The notes beneath the pieces are model-generated. The model searched no databases and had not been told where the DNA came from. It was given only the letters and a program-made list of their open reading frames with translations. This document shows positions 8,647 through 16,785 of a DNA stretch of 64,000 bases, one piece after another; position 1 is the first letter of the stretch, and every line of letters starts with the position of its first letter. Where the stretch lies: the NCBI GenBank assembly GCA_947166105.1, contig CAMVCZ010000004.1, positions 1 to 64,000 of the forward strand, in the 5' to 3' direction. The position numbers and the translations under genes are program-made. This DNA comes from an uncultured Bacteroidales bacterium. Lineage in GTDB: Bacteria; Bacteroidota; Bacteroidia; Bacteroidales; F082.

Positions 8647-9394
8647 AATAATCGTTTTCTATGGGTAGGGCGGCCAGGGCTTCGGCTGCCGATTTGGTCG
8701 CAACAGGTTCATCACGGAGGATGTGACCGTCGCGAAGGAAGATGGTTCTGCTTGTAAACACTGCAATATCAGACTCATGCGTCACGAAGGCGATGGTCTT
8801 GCCCTGCTCGTGCAAATTCTGGAAAAGGCTCATGATTTCGTAGGAAGTTCGCGTGTCAAGGTTGCCTGTGGCTTCATCGGCCAGCACAATAACAGGGTCG
8901 TTCACCAAGGCGCGGGCGATGGCCACACGCTGTTGTTGGCCGCCCGAAAGCTGGTTGGGCATGTGACCCATACGGTCTTTCAGGCCGACGAGTTCCAAGG
9001 CATGCTGCGCCTTTTCGTGGCGTTCCTTATGCGAAATGTCAGGGTTATAGACCAAAGGCAACTCCACGTTTTCCAAGGCCGAAGTGCGCGGCAAGAGGTT
9101 GTACGACTGGAACACAAAGCCAATCTTGCGGTTGCGGATGTCCGACAGCTCGTTTTTCGTGCGCTCCCTGACGGAAATGCCATCAATGAAATACTCGCCC
9201 GAAGTGGGCTGGTCAAGGCAACCGAGAATATTCAGCAAAGTCGACTTGCCACTGCCCGACGAGCCCATGATGCTCACAAACTCGCCTTCGCAAATGTCGA
9301 AACTGACACCTTTCAGTGCGTGAACTTCCTCACTACCAACGATAAACGTCCTTTTGAGGTTCTCAACCTTGATGATGGATTGCTTCTCGTTCAT
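8645..9394 (-). CDS. MacB/LolD-type ABC transporter ATPase
   Basis: 249 residues with all ABC ATPase motifs: Walker [11 protein letters not shown]-loop VFQSYNLLP, signature LSGGQQQRV, Walker [14 protein letters not shown] and the switch His in FVTHE. Sequence is closest in style to the MacB, LolD and FtsE group. It powers the permease encoded immediately downstream and is preceded by MacA with an 11-bp gap. Confidence 0.94.
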   Translation of the reverse strand: MNEKQSIIKVENLKRTFIVGSEEVHALKGVSFDICEGEFVSIMGSSGSGKSTLLNILGCLDQPTSGEYFIDGISVRERTKNELSDIRNRKIGFVFQSYNLLPRTSALENVELPLVYNPDISHKERHEKAQHALELVGLKDRMGHMPNQLSGGQQQRVAIARALVNDPVIVLADEATGNLDTRTSYEIMSLFQNLHEQGKTIAFVTHESDIAVFTSRTIFLRDGHILRDEPVATKSAAEALAALPIENDY

Positions 9395-9405
9395 AGCGGC
9401 AGGCG

Positions 9406-10644
9406 TTATTTTTTTTGTTGCTGGTTGTTGTTCCTGTTTCTTCCGGGAGGGCCAGGCATGAAGGGGTTCTCGCCTTTCTTCACTTCCTTTTCCTTCGCCA
9501 CAAACTGCGCCGAAAGCACTACTGAATCGCCAGCCTGCACACCTTGTTCTATAATCTTATAAGCACCATCGCTCATACCCACCTTAACAGGGCGCGGCAT
9601 CATCTGGTCGCCGTTTTTCAGCCATACCATTGAGCGATCCGATTGCTTTCCTTCTTGCATCTTAGGCGGCTCAGGGCGTTGGCCTTCAGGCTTTTCAGGC
9701 TTGCGCAAAGCCTTCAATACCTGCTCGTCGGGCGTGAAGTTGAAAGCCTCGGCAGGCACGGCCAAGCCCGTCTGCTCCTCTGTGACGATGGTCACGCTGG
9801 CAGTCATGCCGGGGAAGAGTTTCTGGTCAGGATTGGGCGCATCGATGATAACGGTATAGGTCACCACATTGCTCGTGGTGGTCGGTTTCATTCGGATTTG
9901 GTTCACTGTGCCGTTAAACACATCGTCCATATAGGCATCAACGGTAAAAGTCACCTTCTGCCCCACTTTCACCTGTCCGATGTCAGCTTCGTCCACATCG
10001 GCTTCCACCTGCATTTTGGTCAGGTCGTTGGCCAAGGTGAACAGCGTCGGTGTGCTGAACGAGGCGGCCACCGTCTGGCCCACTTCCACGGCGCGGTCGA
10101 GCACAATGCCATCGATGGGTGAATAGATTTCGGCGTAGCCCAAATCCACCAAGGCTTGGTCGTAGGCGGCTTGCGCGTTCTTTTTACTCATTTGCGCCTG
10201 AGTATAAGTGTTTTGCGCATCCTGATAGGCAGCCAAGGTTGCCGCATTCGCTTCGTAAAGTTGTTTGGTGCGCTCGTAGGTGAGTTTGGCGTAATTCAAC
10301 TGGCTCTCAGAGGAAGTGAGTGAGGCCTTTGCACGGCTAACATTCTGATTAAGTGTCAGTTTGTCCAACTCAGCGAGCAACTCACCTTTTTTCACCACAT
10401 CGTTGAAATCGACATAAATCTTTTCCACCTTGCCCGACACTTGCGTACCAACCTCGACGGTTTCGACCGGCTCAATGGTACCCGTTGCCGTGACGGTATT
10501 CTCAACGGCGTATTCCGCAACCACATGCGTGCGAATGACTAATTCCTTGTTCGCTGATTTCGTTGCCTTTACAATCAGAATTGCTGCGATGGCCACCGCA
10601 ATGATTCCAAGGATAACCAGCCAGATTTTTCTTTTCTTTTTCAT
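9406..10644 (-). CDS. MacA/HlyD-family periplasmic adaptor
   Basis: 412 residues. An N-terminal membrane anchor (KIWLVILGIIAVAIAAILIV) is followed by a biotinyl-lipoyl half-motif (GTQVSGKVEKIYVDFND) and a helical hairpin about 110-165 (AKASLTSSESQLNYAKLTY). The second lipoyl half (IYSPIDGIVLDRAVEVGQTV) and beta-barrel and membrane-proximal domains follow. The adaptor bridges the MacB pump and the TolC channel. The tail is rich in Pro, Lys and Gln (GRNRNNNQQQKK) and probably disordered. Confidence 0.93.
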   Translation of the reverse strand: MKKKRKIWLVILGIIAVAIAAILIVKATKSANKELVIRTHVVAEYAVENTVTATGTIEPVETVEVGTQVSGKVEKIYVDFNDVVKKGELLAELDKLTLNQNVSRAKASLTSSESQLNYAKLTYERTKQLYEANAATLAAYQDAQNTYTQAQMSKKNAQAAYDQALVDLGYAEIYSPIDGIVLDRAVEVGQTVAASFSTPTLFTLANDLTKMQVEADVDEADIGQVKVGQKVTFTVDAYMDDVFNGTVNQIRMKPTTTSNVVTYTVIIDAPNPDQKLFPGMTASVTIVTEEQTGLAVPAEAFNFTPDEQVLKALRKPEKPEGQRPEPPKMQEGKQSDRSMVWLKNGDQMMPRPVKVGMSDGAYKIIEQGVQAGDSVVLSAQFVAKEKEVKKGENPFMPGPPGRNRNNNQQQKK

Positions 10645-10671
10645 TATATAAAATTTTCAACGTTGTGTCGG

Positions 10672-10720
10672 CGTTTCGACAGGCTCAACGACCTTAGACC
10701 CCTGAGCCTGTCGAAGGGCC
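10672..10720. repeat. REP-like inverted repeat pair (CTTCGACAGGCTCAGG family)
   Basis: Two inverted copies face each other: TTCGACAGGCTCA (10675-10687) and TGAGCCTGTCGAA (10703-10715), a perfect 13-bp hairpin with a 15-base loop in the macA-tolC gap. Other copies are at 15056, 43218 and 43857-43924. The hairpin has no T-run, so it is more likely an mRNA-stabilising or mobile REP element than a terminator. Confidence 0.85.
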
Positions 10721-10725
10721 AACTA

Positions 10726-12030
10726 TTATAATGTAATCTTCTTGCCCATGTAAATGTCCAAAATCTTGCGTTTCATCACCAAGGAATACTTGATTTGGAT
10801 ATAGGAATTGAGCGCGTTCAAATAATTGTTCTGCTGCTGCAACAGTTCCACCGTCGTGATTGTACCGTATTGATATTGAATGTTATAGGCATTGAAACTC
10901 TTGCTATAGGCGTTCTCCTTTACTTGCGCGACCTTGTAGGCATTGTAGGCCGAAACCACATCACGGTAGGATTGCACAACCGTTTGTCGCACAGTCAGTT
11001 GCGATTGTTCGTAATCCAATTGAGCCTGTTCGAGGGCAATGCGGCTTTTCTTCACATTGGCCTTGGTTTGGCCACGGCTGTAAATCGGGATGCTCATCGA
11101 AACGCCAACGGATTCGGTCGGCTTGCCATACCATTGCTTGTTGCCGTCGCCGTCAAAGGACAGCACGCCCATGCCCACATTGGCATTAGCCGAAATGGAC
11201 GGGAAATAGTTGCCCCGCGCCAAATCGACACTTTTTTCGGCGAGGCGGATGTCATAGTCGCCGATGCGCAGGTCGAGCATGTAATCCATAGCCAACTCAA
11301 TGGCCTCCTGCTCGGTGGGCAAGGTTGTATTCATGTTGTCAAGGTTGTCAGTATTTGGCGAGATAATTTCAAGATCATCAGTCGGGTTCATCGAGAGCAA
11401 GACCTTCAAATCCAGCAGGTTATTCTCGATATTGATGCGCGTGTCGACCACATTGTTCGAGTCGCTGTAATATTGCGCCTCAAGCAAAAGCAAGTCGCTT
11501 TCAAGGATGGAGCCTACCTTGTAGCGTGTCCGTCCTTGCTTCAATTGCTCCCGACTTGTATTCAGCACTTCCTGCTGGTAATTCAGCAATTCCTGGTTGC
11601 CGAGAATAGTGAGGAAACTCTGCAAAATCTGCGTAGTCAACTGATTGTCATAGCGTTCCAACTGAACCTCATTGCGTTCCACATTGAGGCGGTTCTGCTC
11701 AATCGTGTTGTTGATGTTGCCGCCTTGGTAAATCGTCACATTAGAGCCTACACCCACATTGCCTGAAACCGACCAGCCATTGTCATTGTTCGAGAAATTC
11801 TCTCCAAATGAAGCACTTACACTCGGCAAACGTTGTTGTTTCGACTGCTCGTAGGTCGTCGCCAACGATTCCCCCGTCAGTTCCATCGACTTGCGCTCGT
11901 TGCTGTTGGCGAACGCGAAACGGATGCAATCCTCAAGCGAAAAACGATAGGATTTTGGCTCTTGCGCCATGCCCGAAAAAACAAGCGACAAAAGCAAAGC
12001 AAAAGCCGACAACTTCTTCATATCCAGCAT
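10726..12030 (-). CDS. TolC-family outer-membrane efflux protein
   Basis: 434 residues. The signal peptide ends FSGMAQ, with Gln as predicted first mature residue. Two OEP repeats follow (about 30-215 and 235-430), each with long helices and the typical SLEDCIRFAFANS opening. The start is supported by an AAGGAG Shine-Dalgarno-like sequence (complement of 12033-12038), which is rare in this window. First gene of a six-gene operon: tolC, macA, macB ATPase, macB permease, kinase, regulator. It forms the outer-membrane exit duct. Confidence 0.93.
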   Translation of the reverse strand: MLDMKKLSAFALLLSLVFSGMAQEPKSYRFSLEDCIRFAFANSNERKSMELTGESLATTYEQSKQQRLPSVSASFGENFSNNDNGWSVSGNVGVGSNVTIYQGGNINNTIEQNRLNVERNEVQLERYDNQLTTQILQSFLTILGNQELLNYQQEVLNTSREQLKQGRTRYKVGSILESDLLLLEAQYYSDSNNVVDTRINIENNLLDLKVLLSMNPTDDLEIISPNTDNLDNMNTTLPTEQEAIELAMDYMLDLRIGDYDIRLAEKSVDLARGNYFPSISANANVGMGVLSFDGDGNKQWYGKPTESVGVSMSIPIYSRGQTKANVKKSRIALEQAQLDYEQSQLTVRQTVVQSYRDVVSAYNAYKVAQVKENAYSKSFNAYNIQYQYGTITTVELLQQQNNYLNALNSYIQIKYSLVMKRKILDIYMGKKITL

Positions 12031-12032
12031 AA

Positions 12033-12060
12033 CTCCTTGTTATTTAGAATCGCAAAAATA
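12033..12060 (-). promoter_or_regulatory. Promoter -7 element and ribosome-binding site of the efflux operon
   Basis: On the minus strand TATTTTTG (12053-12060) is followed 14 bp later by AAGGAG (12033-12038), 2 bp before the tolC ATG. It is divergent from the aquaporin promoter. Confidence 0.65.
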
Positions 12061-12103
12061 GAAAAAAACATTTTTTTATTGCGACAACTAAATGCAAAAA
12101 AAA

Positions 12104-12133
12104 TTGCTTGCTGAAAAGTTTTTCGTATTTTTG
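12104..12133 (+). promoter_or_regulatory. Aquaporin promoter (TTG-19 bp-TATTTTTG)
   Basis: TTG at 12104-12106 and TATTTTTG at 12126-12133 with a 19-bp spacer match the Bacteroidota -33/-7 consensus. The predicted start near 12140 gives a 5' leader of about 80 nt before the ATG at 12220. Confidence 0.8.
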
Positions 12134-12219
12134 CACAATTCAAAAGAACCATTAGAACGGTGGTTTCGGTCGAACTCAATCATTTAATTAACTAATAACT
12201 CATTAAATTTCAAAAAGTT

Positions 12220-12945
12220 ATGAAAACGAGTAACAAATTCTTCGCCGAATTGTTCGGCACATTCGTTCTGGTATTCGGAGGCTGCGGCACTGCACTCTTC
12301 GGACATGTCGGTTTCCTTGGCGTATCCATCGCCTTCGGTTTGACTGTGGTGGCTATGGCCTACGGCATCGGTCACATTTCGGGCGCGCACCTCAATCCCG
12401 CCGTCAGTTTCGGTGTGTGGGCCAATGGTCGCATGAGCCTGAAAGAAATGCTTTGCTATTGGGCTGCCCAGTTCATCGGCGGCATCATTGCCGGTGCTTT
12501 GCTCCTCGTGATTTGGAATGCCACTGGCGCTGGCGATACCGGCGTTTTCGCTTCCAACGGCTTTGGTGAAGCTTTCCAGAAAGCCTGCGGCGGTGCCGAA
12601 ACGGGCTATCAGGCCATTTCCACTGGTGGTGCCTTCCTCGTTGAGTGCCTGCTGACCTTCGTGTTCCTGATGGTCATCCTCGGCGTCACCGACAGCAGCC
12701 ACGCCAACGGCAAGTTCGGCGGTTTGGCCATCGGTCTCACCTTGGTGCTCATCCACCTCATCAGCATCCCGCTGACCAACACTTCAGTCAACCCCGCCCG
12801 TTCACTTGGCGTTGCCCTGTTCTCCAACTGCGGCGGTACTTGGAGCGCTATGGGTCAAGTGTGGCTCTTCATCGTTGCCCCGCTCGTGGGTGCCTGCCTC
12901 GCTGGTTTGGCCTACAAATGCCTCGCTGGCTGCAAGAAAAACTGA
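12220..12945 (+). CDS. aqpZ: Aquaporin Z
   Basis: 241 residues, six membrane helices and two half-helices with the NPA boxes HLNPAVSFG and SVNPARSLG. The segment VLIHLISIPLTNTSVNPARS is near-identical to E. coli AqpZ and includes the selectivity-filter His and Arg of water-specific channels. It forms a tetrameric inner-membrane water channel. Monocistronic: it has its own promoter with a long leader and a strong terminator 20 bp after the stop. Confidence 0.96.
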   Translation: MKTSNKFFAELFGTFVLVFGGCGTALFGHVGFLGVSIAFGLTVVAMAYGIGHISGAHLNPAVSFGVWANGRMSLKEMLCYWAAQFIGGIIAGALLLVIWNATGAGDTGVFASNGFGEAFQKACGGAETGYQAISTGGAFLVECLLTFVFLMVILGVTDSSHANGKFGGLAIGLTLVLIHLISIPLTNTSVNPARSLGVALFSNCGGTWSAMGQVWLFIVAPLVGACLAGLAYKCLAGCKKN

Positions 12946-12964
12946 CTTTGATTAATATTAAAAG

Positions 12965-13006
12965 TTGAGAGTTGAAAGTGGCTTAAGCCTTTCAACTCTC
13001 AATTTT
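12965..13006 (+). terminator. Terminator of aqpZ
   Basis: Perfect 14-bp stem TTGAGAGTTGAAAG (12965-12978)/CTTTCAACTCTCAA (12989-13002) followed by TTTT. The loop itself holds the palindrome GGCTTAAGCC, giving an alternative pairing. Confidence 0.92.
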
Positions 13007-13017
13007 TATATAACCCC

Positions 13018-13050
13018 AACTCTAAACTCTCAACCCTAAACTCTAAACTT
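13018..13050. repeat. AT-rich tandem motif, inverted relative to 8613-8646
   Basis: Degenerate repeats of AACTCTAAACT/CAACCCTAAACT fill the space between the aqpZ terminator and the hemW start. No promoter is visible inside it. Confidence 0.6.
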
Positions 13051-13057
13051 CAATCCA

Positions 13058-14248
13058 TTGGCTGGCATATACATACACATTCCCTTCTGCAAGTCGAAAT
13101 GCGGCTATTGCGGTTTCTATTCTTTGCCTTCAACGAAGTTGAAAGACCGATTTTTGGAGGCATTAAAACAAGAAATCGTGCAAAGGAAAGACTATCTATC
13201 CCCAAGTCCCGTCTGTTGCGTTGCCAACGCAACCCCCAAAGCCATAAATACCATCTATTTCGGCGGCGGCACCCCTTCCCTGCTCGGCACGAACGAAATT
13301 GGCGATTTGCTCCACCTTATTAATACGACCTATTCCGTTGCAAACGAGCCTGAAATCACCCTCGAAGCCAACCCCGACACGCTGTCGTTGGAATACCTTG
13401 AAGACCTGCGCAACTTGGGCATTAATCGCCTCAGTATCGGCATCCAAAGTTTTTTCGACAACGATTTGCAGTATTTGGGCCGCAAGCACAACGCCGAACA
13501 CGCCCGCCAATGCCTTGATTGGGCCAAACAAGTTGGTTTTGAAAACATTAGCATCGACCTGATTTACGGCCTGCCCACCTCCAATGCTGAACAATGGAAC
13601 AGGAATTTAGACATTTTCTTCTCCTACAACCTTCCCCATCTTTCCGCCTATGCTTTGACCTTGGAACCCAATGCCATACTTACCAAACAAATCGAATTGG
13701 GAAAAGCGCAACCCATTAATGAGGACGATGCGCTACGCGATTATGAAATCCTTTGTAGTCGCGCCGCCGAAAACGGTTATCTGCATTACGAGATTTCCAA
13801 TTTCTGCCGCCGTGGGATGCATTCCAAGCACAATGCAAGCTATTGGTTCGGAACACAATACGCAGGTTTCGGTCCTTCAGCACATTCCTACGATGGTAAT
13901 TCGCGGCAATGGAATGTTTCGAATATGGAAGACTATTGCGATGCTTTGCTATCGCCCAGTAGGAACAATGGGGCTTGCCCACCTGTCGGCAAAGCCCTGA
14001 AAGAGAAAGAATTGCTTTCTCTTGAACAGCAATACGACGAATACGTCATGCTGTGCCTGCGCACCCATTGGGGCATCGACCTGAAATGGCTGAAACGCGA
14101 GATGAGCGAGCGTTTTTCCGATTATTGCCAGCAACAAGCCCTGCCGCTCATCGCCCAAGGCCGCCTCACGCAAACACGGGAATTCCTCCACCTCACCGAT
14201 CGGCAGATGCTCTTCGCCGACGGCGTGGCAGAGGAATTGTTTTGGTAA
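13058..14248 (+). CDS. hemW: HemW-type radical SAM heme chaperone
   Basis: 396 residues starting at a TTG codon; the product then begins MAGIYIHIPFC, exactly as expected for HemW, and no ATG is available. The radical-SAM cluster is C11-x3-C15-x2-C18. The HemW-specific HNxxYW motif is present (H258-N259, Y262-W263), which separates it from the oxidase HemN. HemW binds heme and delivers it to cytochromes. The UUG start and repeat-filled upstream region suggest low expression. Confidence 0.93.
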   Translation: MAGIYIHIPFCKSKCGYCGFYSLPSTKLKDRFLEALKQEIVQRKDYLSPSPVCCVANATPKAINTIYFGGGTPSLLGTNEIGDLLHLINTTYSVANEPEITLEANPDTLSLEYLEDLRNLGINRLSIGIQSFFDNDLQYLGRKHNAEHARQCLDWAKQVGFENISIDLIYGLPTSNAEQWNRNLDIFFSYNLPHLSAYALTLEPNAILTKQIELGKAQPINEDDALRDYEILCSRAAENGYLHYEISNFCRRGMHSKHNASYWFGTQYAGFGPSAHSYDGNSRQWNVSNMEDYCDALLSPSRNNGACPPVGKALKEKELLSLEQQYDEYVMLCLRTHWGIDLKWLKREMSERFSDYCQQQALPLIAQGRLTQTREFLHLTDRQMLFADGVAEELFW

Positions 14249-14257
14249 CCAACTGTA

Positions 14258-14905
14258 TCAGAAATAGATATGAGCCGAAACAAGGCAACTGTTCAAATCA
14301 AACACCAAGGAATTGCTTGAAAAGAATTTTTTGCCTTCGTCAAAATAATTCCGATGGGTATATTTCAGGCAGCCCACCCCAGCCCAAAGCGCGAAATGAG
14401 GCCCTACCCGATACTCAAATGCCAACAAGTTGGCATACAAAGAATAATCCCTGTAAGGATAATTCCAAGTTTTGGAATGTGTTTCCTCATGCGTGTACTT
14501 GCCAAAAGCAAACATCACACCAACTTCAGGAGCATAGTAGAACCTATCAGCAAGCCTCACATAATAAGACAGGCTTGGGCACACATAAAAGCTCGTGAAC
14601 TTATTGTACAGCCAATCATTGTCATACGCCAACTCCCACGGATTCTTTCCATAGGAAACGCCCAAACAGAGTTCCAAACGGAAATTGTTTGCAGCAAACC
14701 AGCCAAAGCCTGCATCGAAACCCAAATAGGTATCGTAAGGCTCCTCCGTTGTGTTGGCAATGGAGCCATTGATATTATAAGTGTCCGACCTCACTTTTCC
14801 GAACGAGGCCGAAGCCGATGTGAGGACATACATTTCACCCTTGCTTTGCGCAAAGGCCGTGATGGTAAAGGCCACAAGGCCGACAAGTAAAGCCAATTTT
14901 TTCAT
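14258..14905 (-). CDS. Small outer-membrane beta-barrel protein
   Basis: 215 residues from ATG 14905. The signal peptide MKKLALLVGLVAFTITAFAQ gives Gln at +1. The rest alternates polar and aromatic residues typical of an eight-stranded barrel and ends in aromatic-rich SAHIYF. A longer in-frame start at 15049 is rejected because the promoter (14936-14943) lies inside that extension. Function unknown; OmpA-like or OmpW-like barrel folds are possible. Confidence 0.75.
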   Translation of the reverse strand: MKKLALLVGLVAFTITAFAQSKGEMYVLTSASASFGKVRSDTYNINGSIANTTEEPYDTYLGFDAGFGWFAANNFRLELCLGVSYGKNPWELAYDNDWLYNKFTSFYVCPSLSYYVRLADRFYYAPEVGVMFAFGKYTHEETHSKTWNYPYRDYSLYANLLAFEYRVGPHFALWAGVGCLKYTHRNYFDEGKKFFSSNSLVFDLNSCLVSAHIYF

Positions 14906-14935
14906 GACATTCGATTTTAGGGTTATTACTGCCTG

Positions 14936-14943
14936 CAAATATA
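14936..14943 (-). promoter_or_regulatory. -7 element (TATATTTG) of the outer-membrane protein gene
   Basis: TAnnTTTG on the minus strand 30 bp before the ATG at 14905; it fixes the start of that gene. Confidence 0.6.
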
Positions 14944-15055
14944 GGCAATAATAGGATTTGTCGAACAATTCCTCAAAAAAACTCCCCGAATTTTCCGAAC
15001 CTACCGTTTTCTTTCCTATTTTTGGACTCACAAATTCCATACTAAGCAAGCCATG

Positions 15056-15078
15056 GGTCCTGAGCTTGTCGAAGGGCC
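15056..15078. repeat. REP-like repeat copy, single
   Basis: GGTCCTGAGCTTGTCGAAGG at 15056-15075 plus GCC, the same family as at 10672 and 43857. Read in frame it encodes the pseudo-peptide PELVEGP, which would be taken as the N-terminus of the downstream dipeptidase if the first ATG were used. Confidence 0.85.
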
Positions 15079-15120
15079 GACCTTATCGAATAAGACAAAT
15101 CATCAAAACATAATCATTAT

Positions 15121-16723
15121 GCTCAAATTCAAAGCTTTACTCTTATCAGGTCTTTTGCTCATCGGCATCAACGCCAAGGCACAAGACGAAAACGAGCGCC
15201 TTGTTGGCGCCAATTGCACCAGCATCATGGTGGGCAAGAAAGCCTCCACCGACGGCTCGGTCATCACCTCCCACACTTGCGATGGCCGCTACCGCACTTG
15301 GATGCGCTGGGAACCCGCCGCCGACCACGAAAAAGGCGAAATGTACAAGGTGTATAAAGGCACCATGCACACCGAAGACCCCTTCGACAACCGCAATGTG
15401 GAATTGGCTGGCGAAATCCCACAGGTGGAACACACCTACGCTTACCTCAACACAGCCTACCCCTGCCTCAACGAGAAACAATTGGCCATCGGCGAGACAA
15501 CCTTCTCAGGTCCAGACACTTTGGTCAACAAGAAAGGCATGTTTATGATTGAGGAATTGGAGCGCGTCGCCCTGATGCGCTGCGACAATGCCCGCGACGC
15601 CATCAAGCTCATCGGCCAATTAGTGAAAGATTACGGCTATGGCGACGGCGGCGAGTGCATCACCATTGCCGACAAGAACGAGGTGTGGCAAATGGAAATC
15701 CTTGGCGAAGGTCCCGACAAAATCGGTGGCGTGTGGGCGGCCAAGCGCATCCCGGATGACGAAGTAGGCGTTAGTGCCAATATCGCCCGCATAGGCAAAC
15801 TCGAGCGCAAAAGCAAGGATTTCTACTGTTCCGACAACTGCGAGGCCGTAGCGAAGAAATATGGCCTTTGGGACGGCAAGGGCGACTTCATTTTCTGGAA
15901 GGCTTTCCGCGCCGAATATGGTGGCGGCAAGAATTACAGCGACCGTGAGTTCTTCATCCTCAGTCAATTGGCCCCCTCATTGAACCTCAACCGCGATATG
16001 CCTGAATTGCCTTTCTCGGTGAAACCAGACGAAAACGTCGATGTGCGCAAGGTGATGGAACTTTTCCGCAGCACTTACGAAGGCACCGATATGGACATGA
16101 CGCGCAACGTGAAGATGGTCAGCAAGAAACGCCAAGACGACGGCTCGATGAAAGAAGACACCATCATCAGCCCCGTGGCCAACCCGTGGGTGGGCAGCGC
16201 AATGATGAACACCATTAATTACCTTGCTCCCGGCACCATCAATTTCCAGCGTACCGTGGCCGTGGCTTGGAGCAGCTATCACCACATCATCCAATGCCGC
16301 AGTTGGATGCCTGACGAAATCGGTGCCATCTGCTGGATGGCTTGCGACAACCCTGGCCAAAGTCCGCGCATCCCGATTTTCTCTGGCTCGACCACCGTGC
16401 CCGACGGCTTCGACAAATGCGGCCAACTGCGTTACCGCGACGAGGCTTGGATTTGGCACTACCGCAAGGCCAATAAACTCGCCACCGTGCAATGGGGTCG
16501 CTGCAAAAAGACCTTGATGGACAACGCTAACCGCTTCGAGCAGAAGGCTTTTGATGAGATTCCCACCCTCGAAGACAGAGCCAAAGCCCTGATTGCCGAC
16601 GACAAAGCCAAGGAAGCTACCGAACTGCTCAACCAATACACCTCCGACTTCGCCGCCTCCACGCGACAGGCTTGGAAAGAGATGGAAAACAAGTTCTGGT
16701 ACTGGTTCAGTTTCGGTTTCTGA
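15121..16723 (+). CDS. C69 family dipeptidase
   Basis: 534 residues from ATG 15121. The signal peptide MLKFKALLLSGLLLIGINAKA gives Gln22 at +1. The N-terminal-nucleophile Cys of family C69 is C33 in ANCTSIMVGKKASTDGS, followed by SHTCDGR; the core extends to the C-terminal FWYWFSFGF. In exported homologues a short propeptide is removed to expose the Cys. It hydrolyses small peptides in the periplasm or at the surface, probably for amino-acid nutrition. An upstream in-frame ATG (15053) lies in a REP-like repeat and would bury the signal peptide, so it is rejected. It ends at a bidirectional terminator shared with the BACON lipoprotein. Confidence 0.9.
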
Positions 16724-16732
16724 GAGAGTATC

Positions 16733-16780
16733 GCATAAACAAAAAAAGGAGAGCGTTTGCCCTCCTTTTTTTGTTTATGC
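16733..16780. terminator. Bidirectional terminator
   Basis: Perfect 19-bp stem: GCATAAACAAAAAAAGGAG (16733-16751) pairs with CTCCTTTTTTTGTTTATGC (16762-16780), loop of 10. A and T runs flank both sides. It separates convergent genes ending at 16723 and 16786. Confidence 0.95.
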
Positions 16781-16785
16781 CGCAC

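Noticed and set aside
12061..12219. Riboswitch in the aqpZ leader
   Set aside because: The 80-nt leader is AT-rich with no conserved aptamer pattern recognised.
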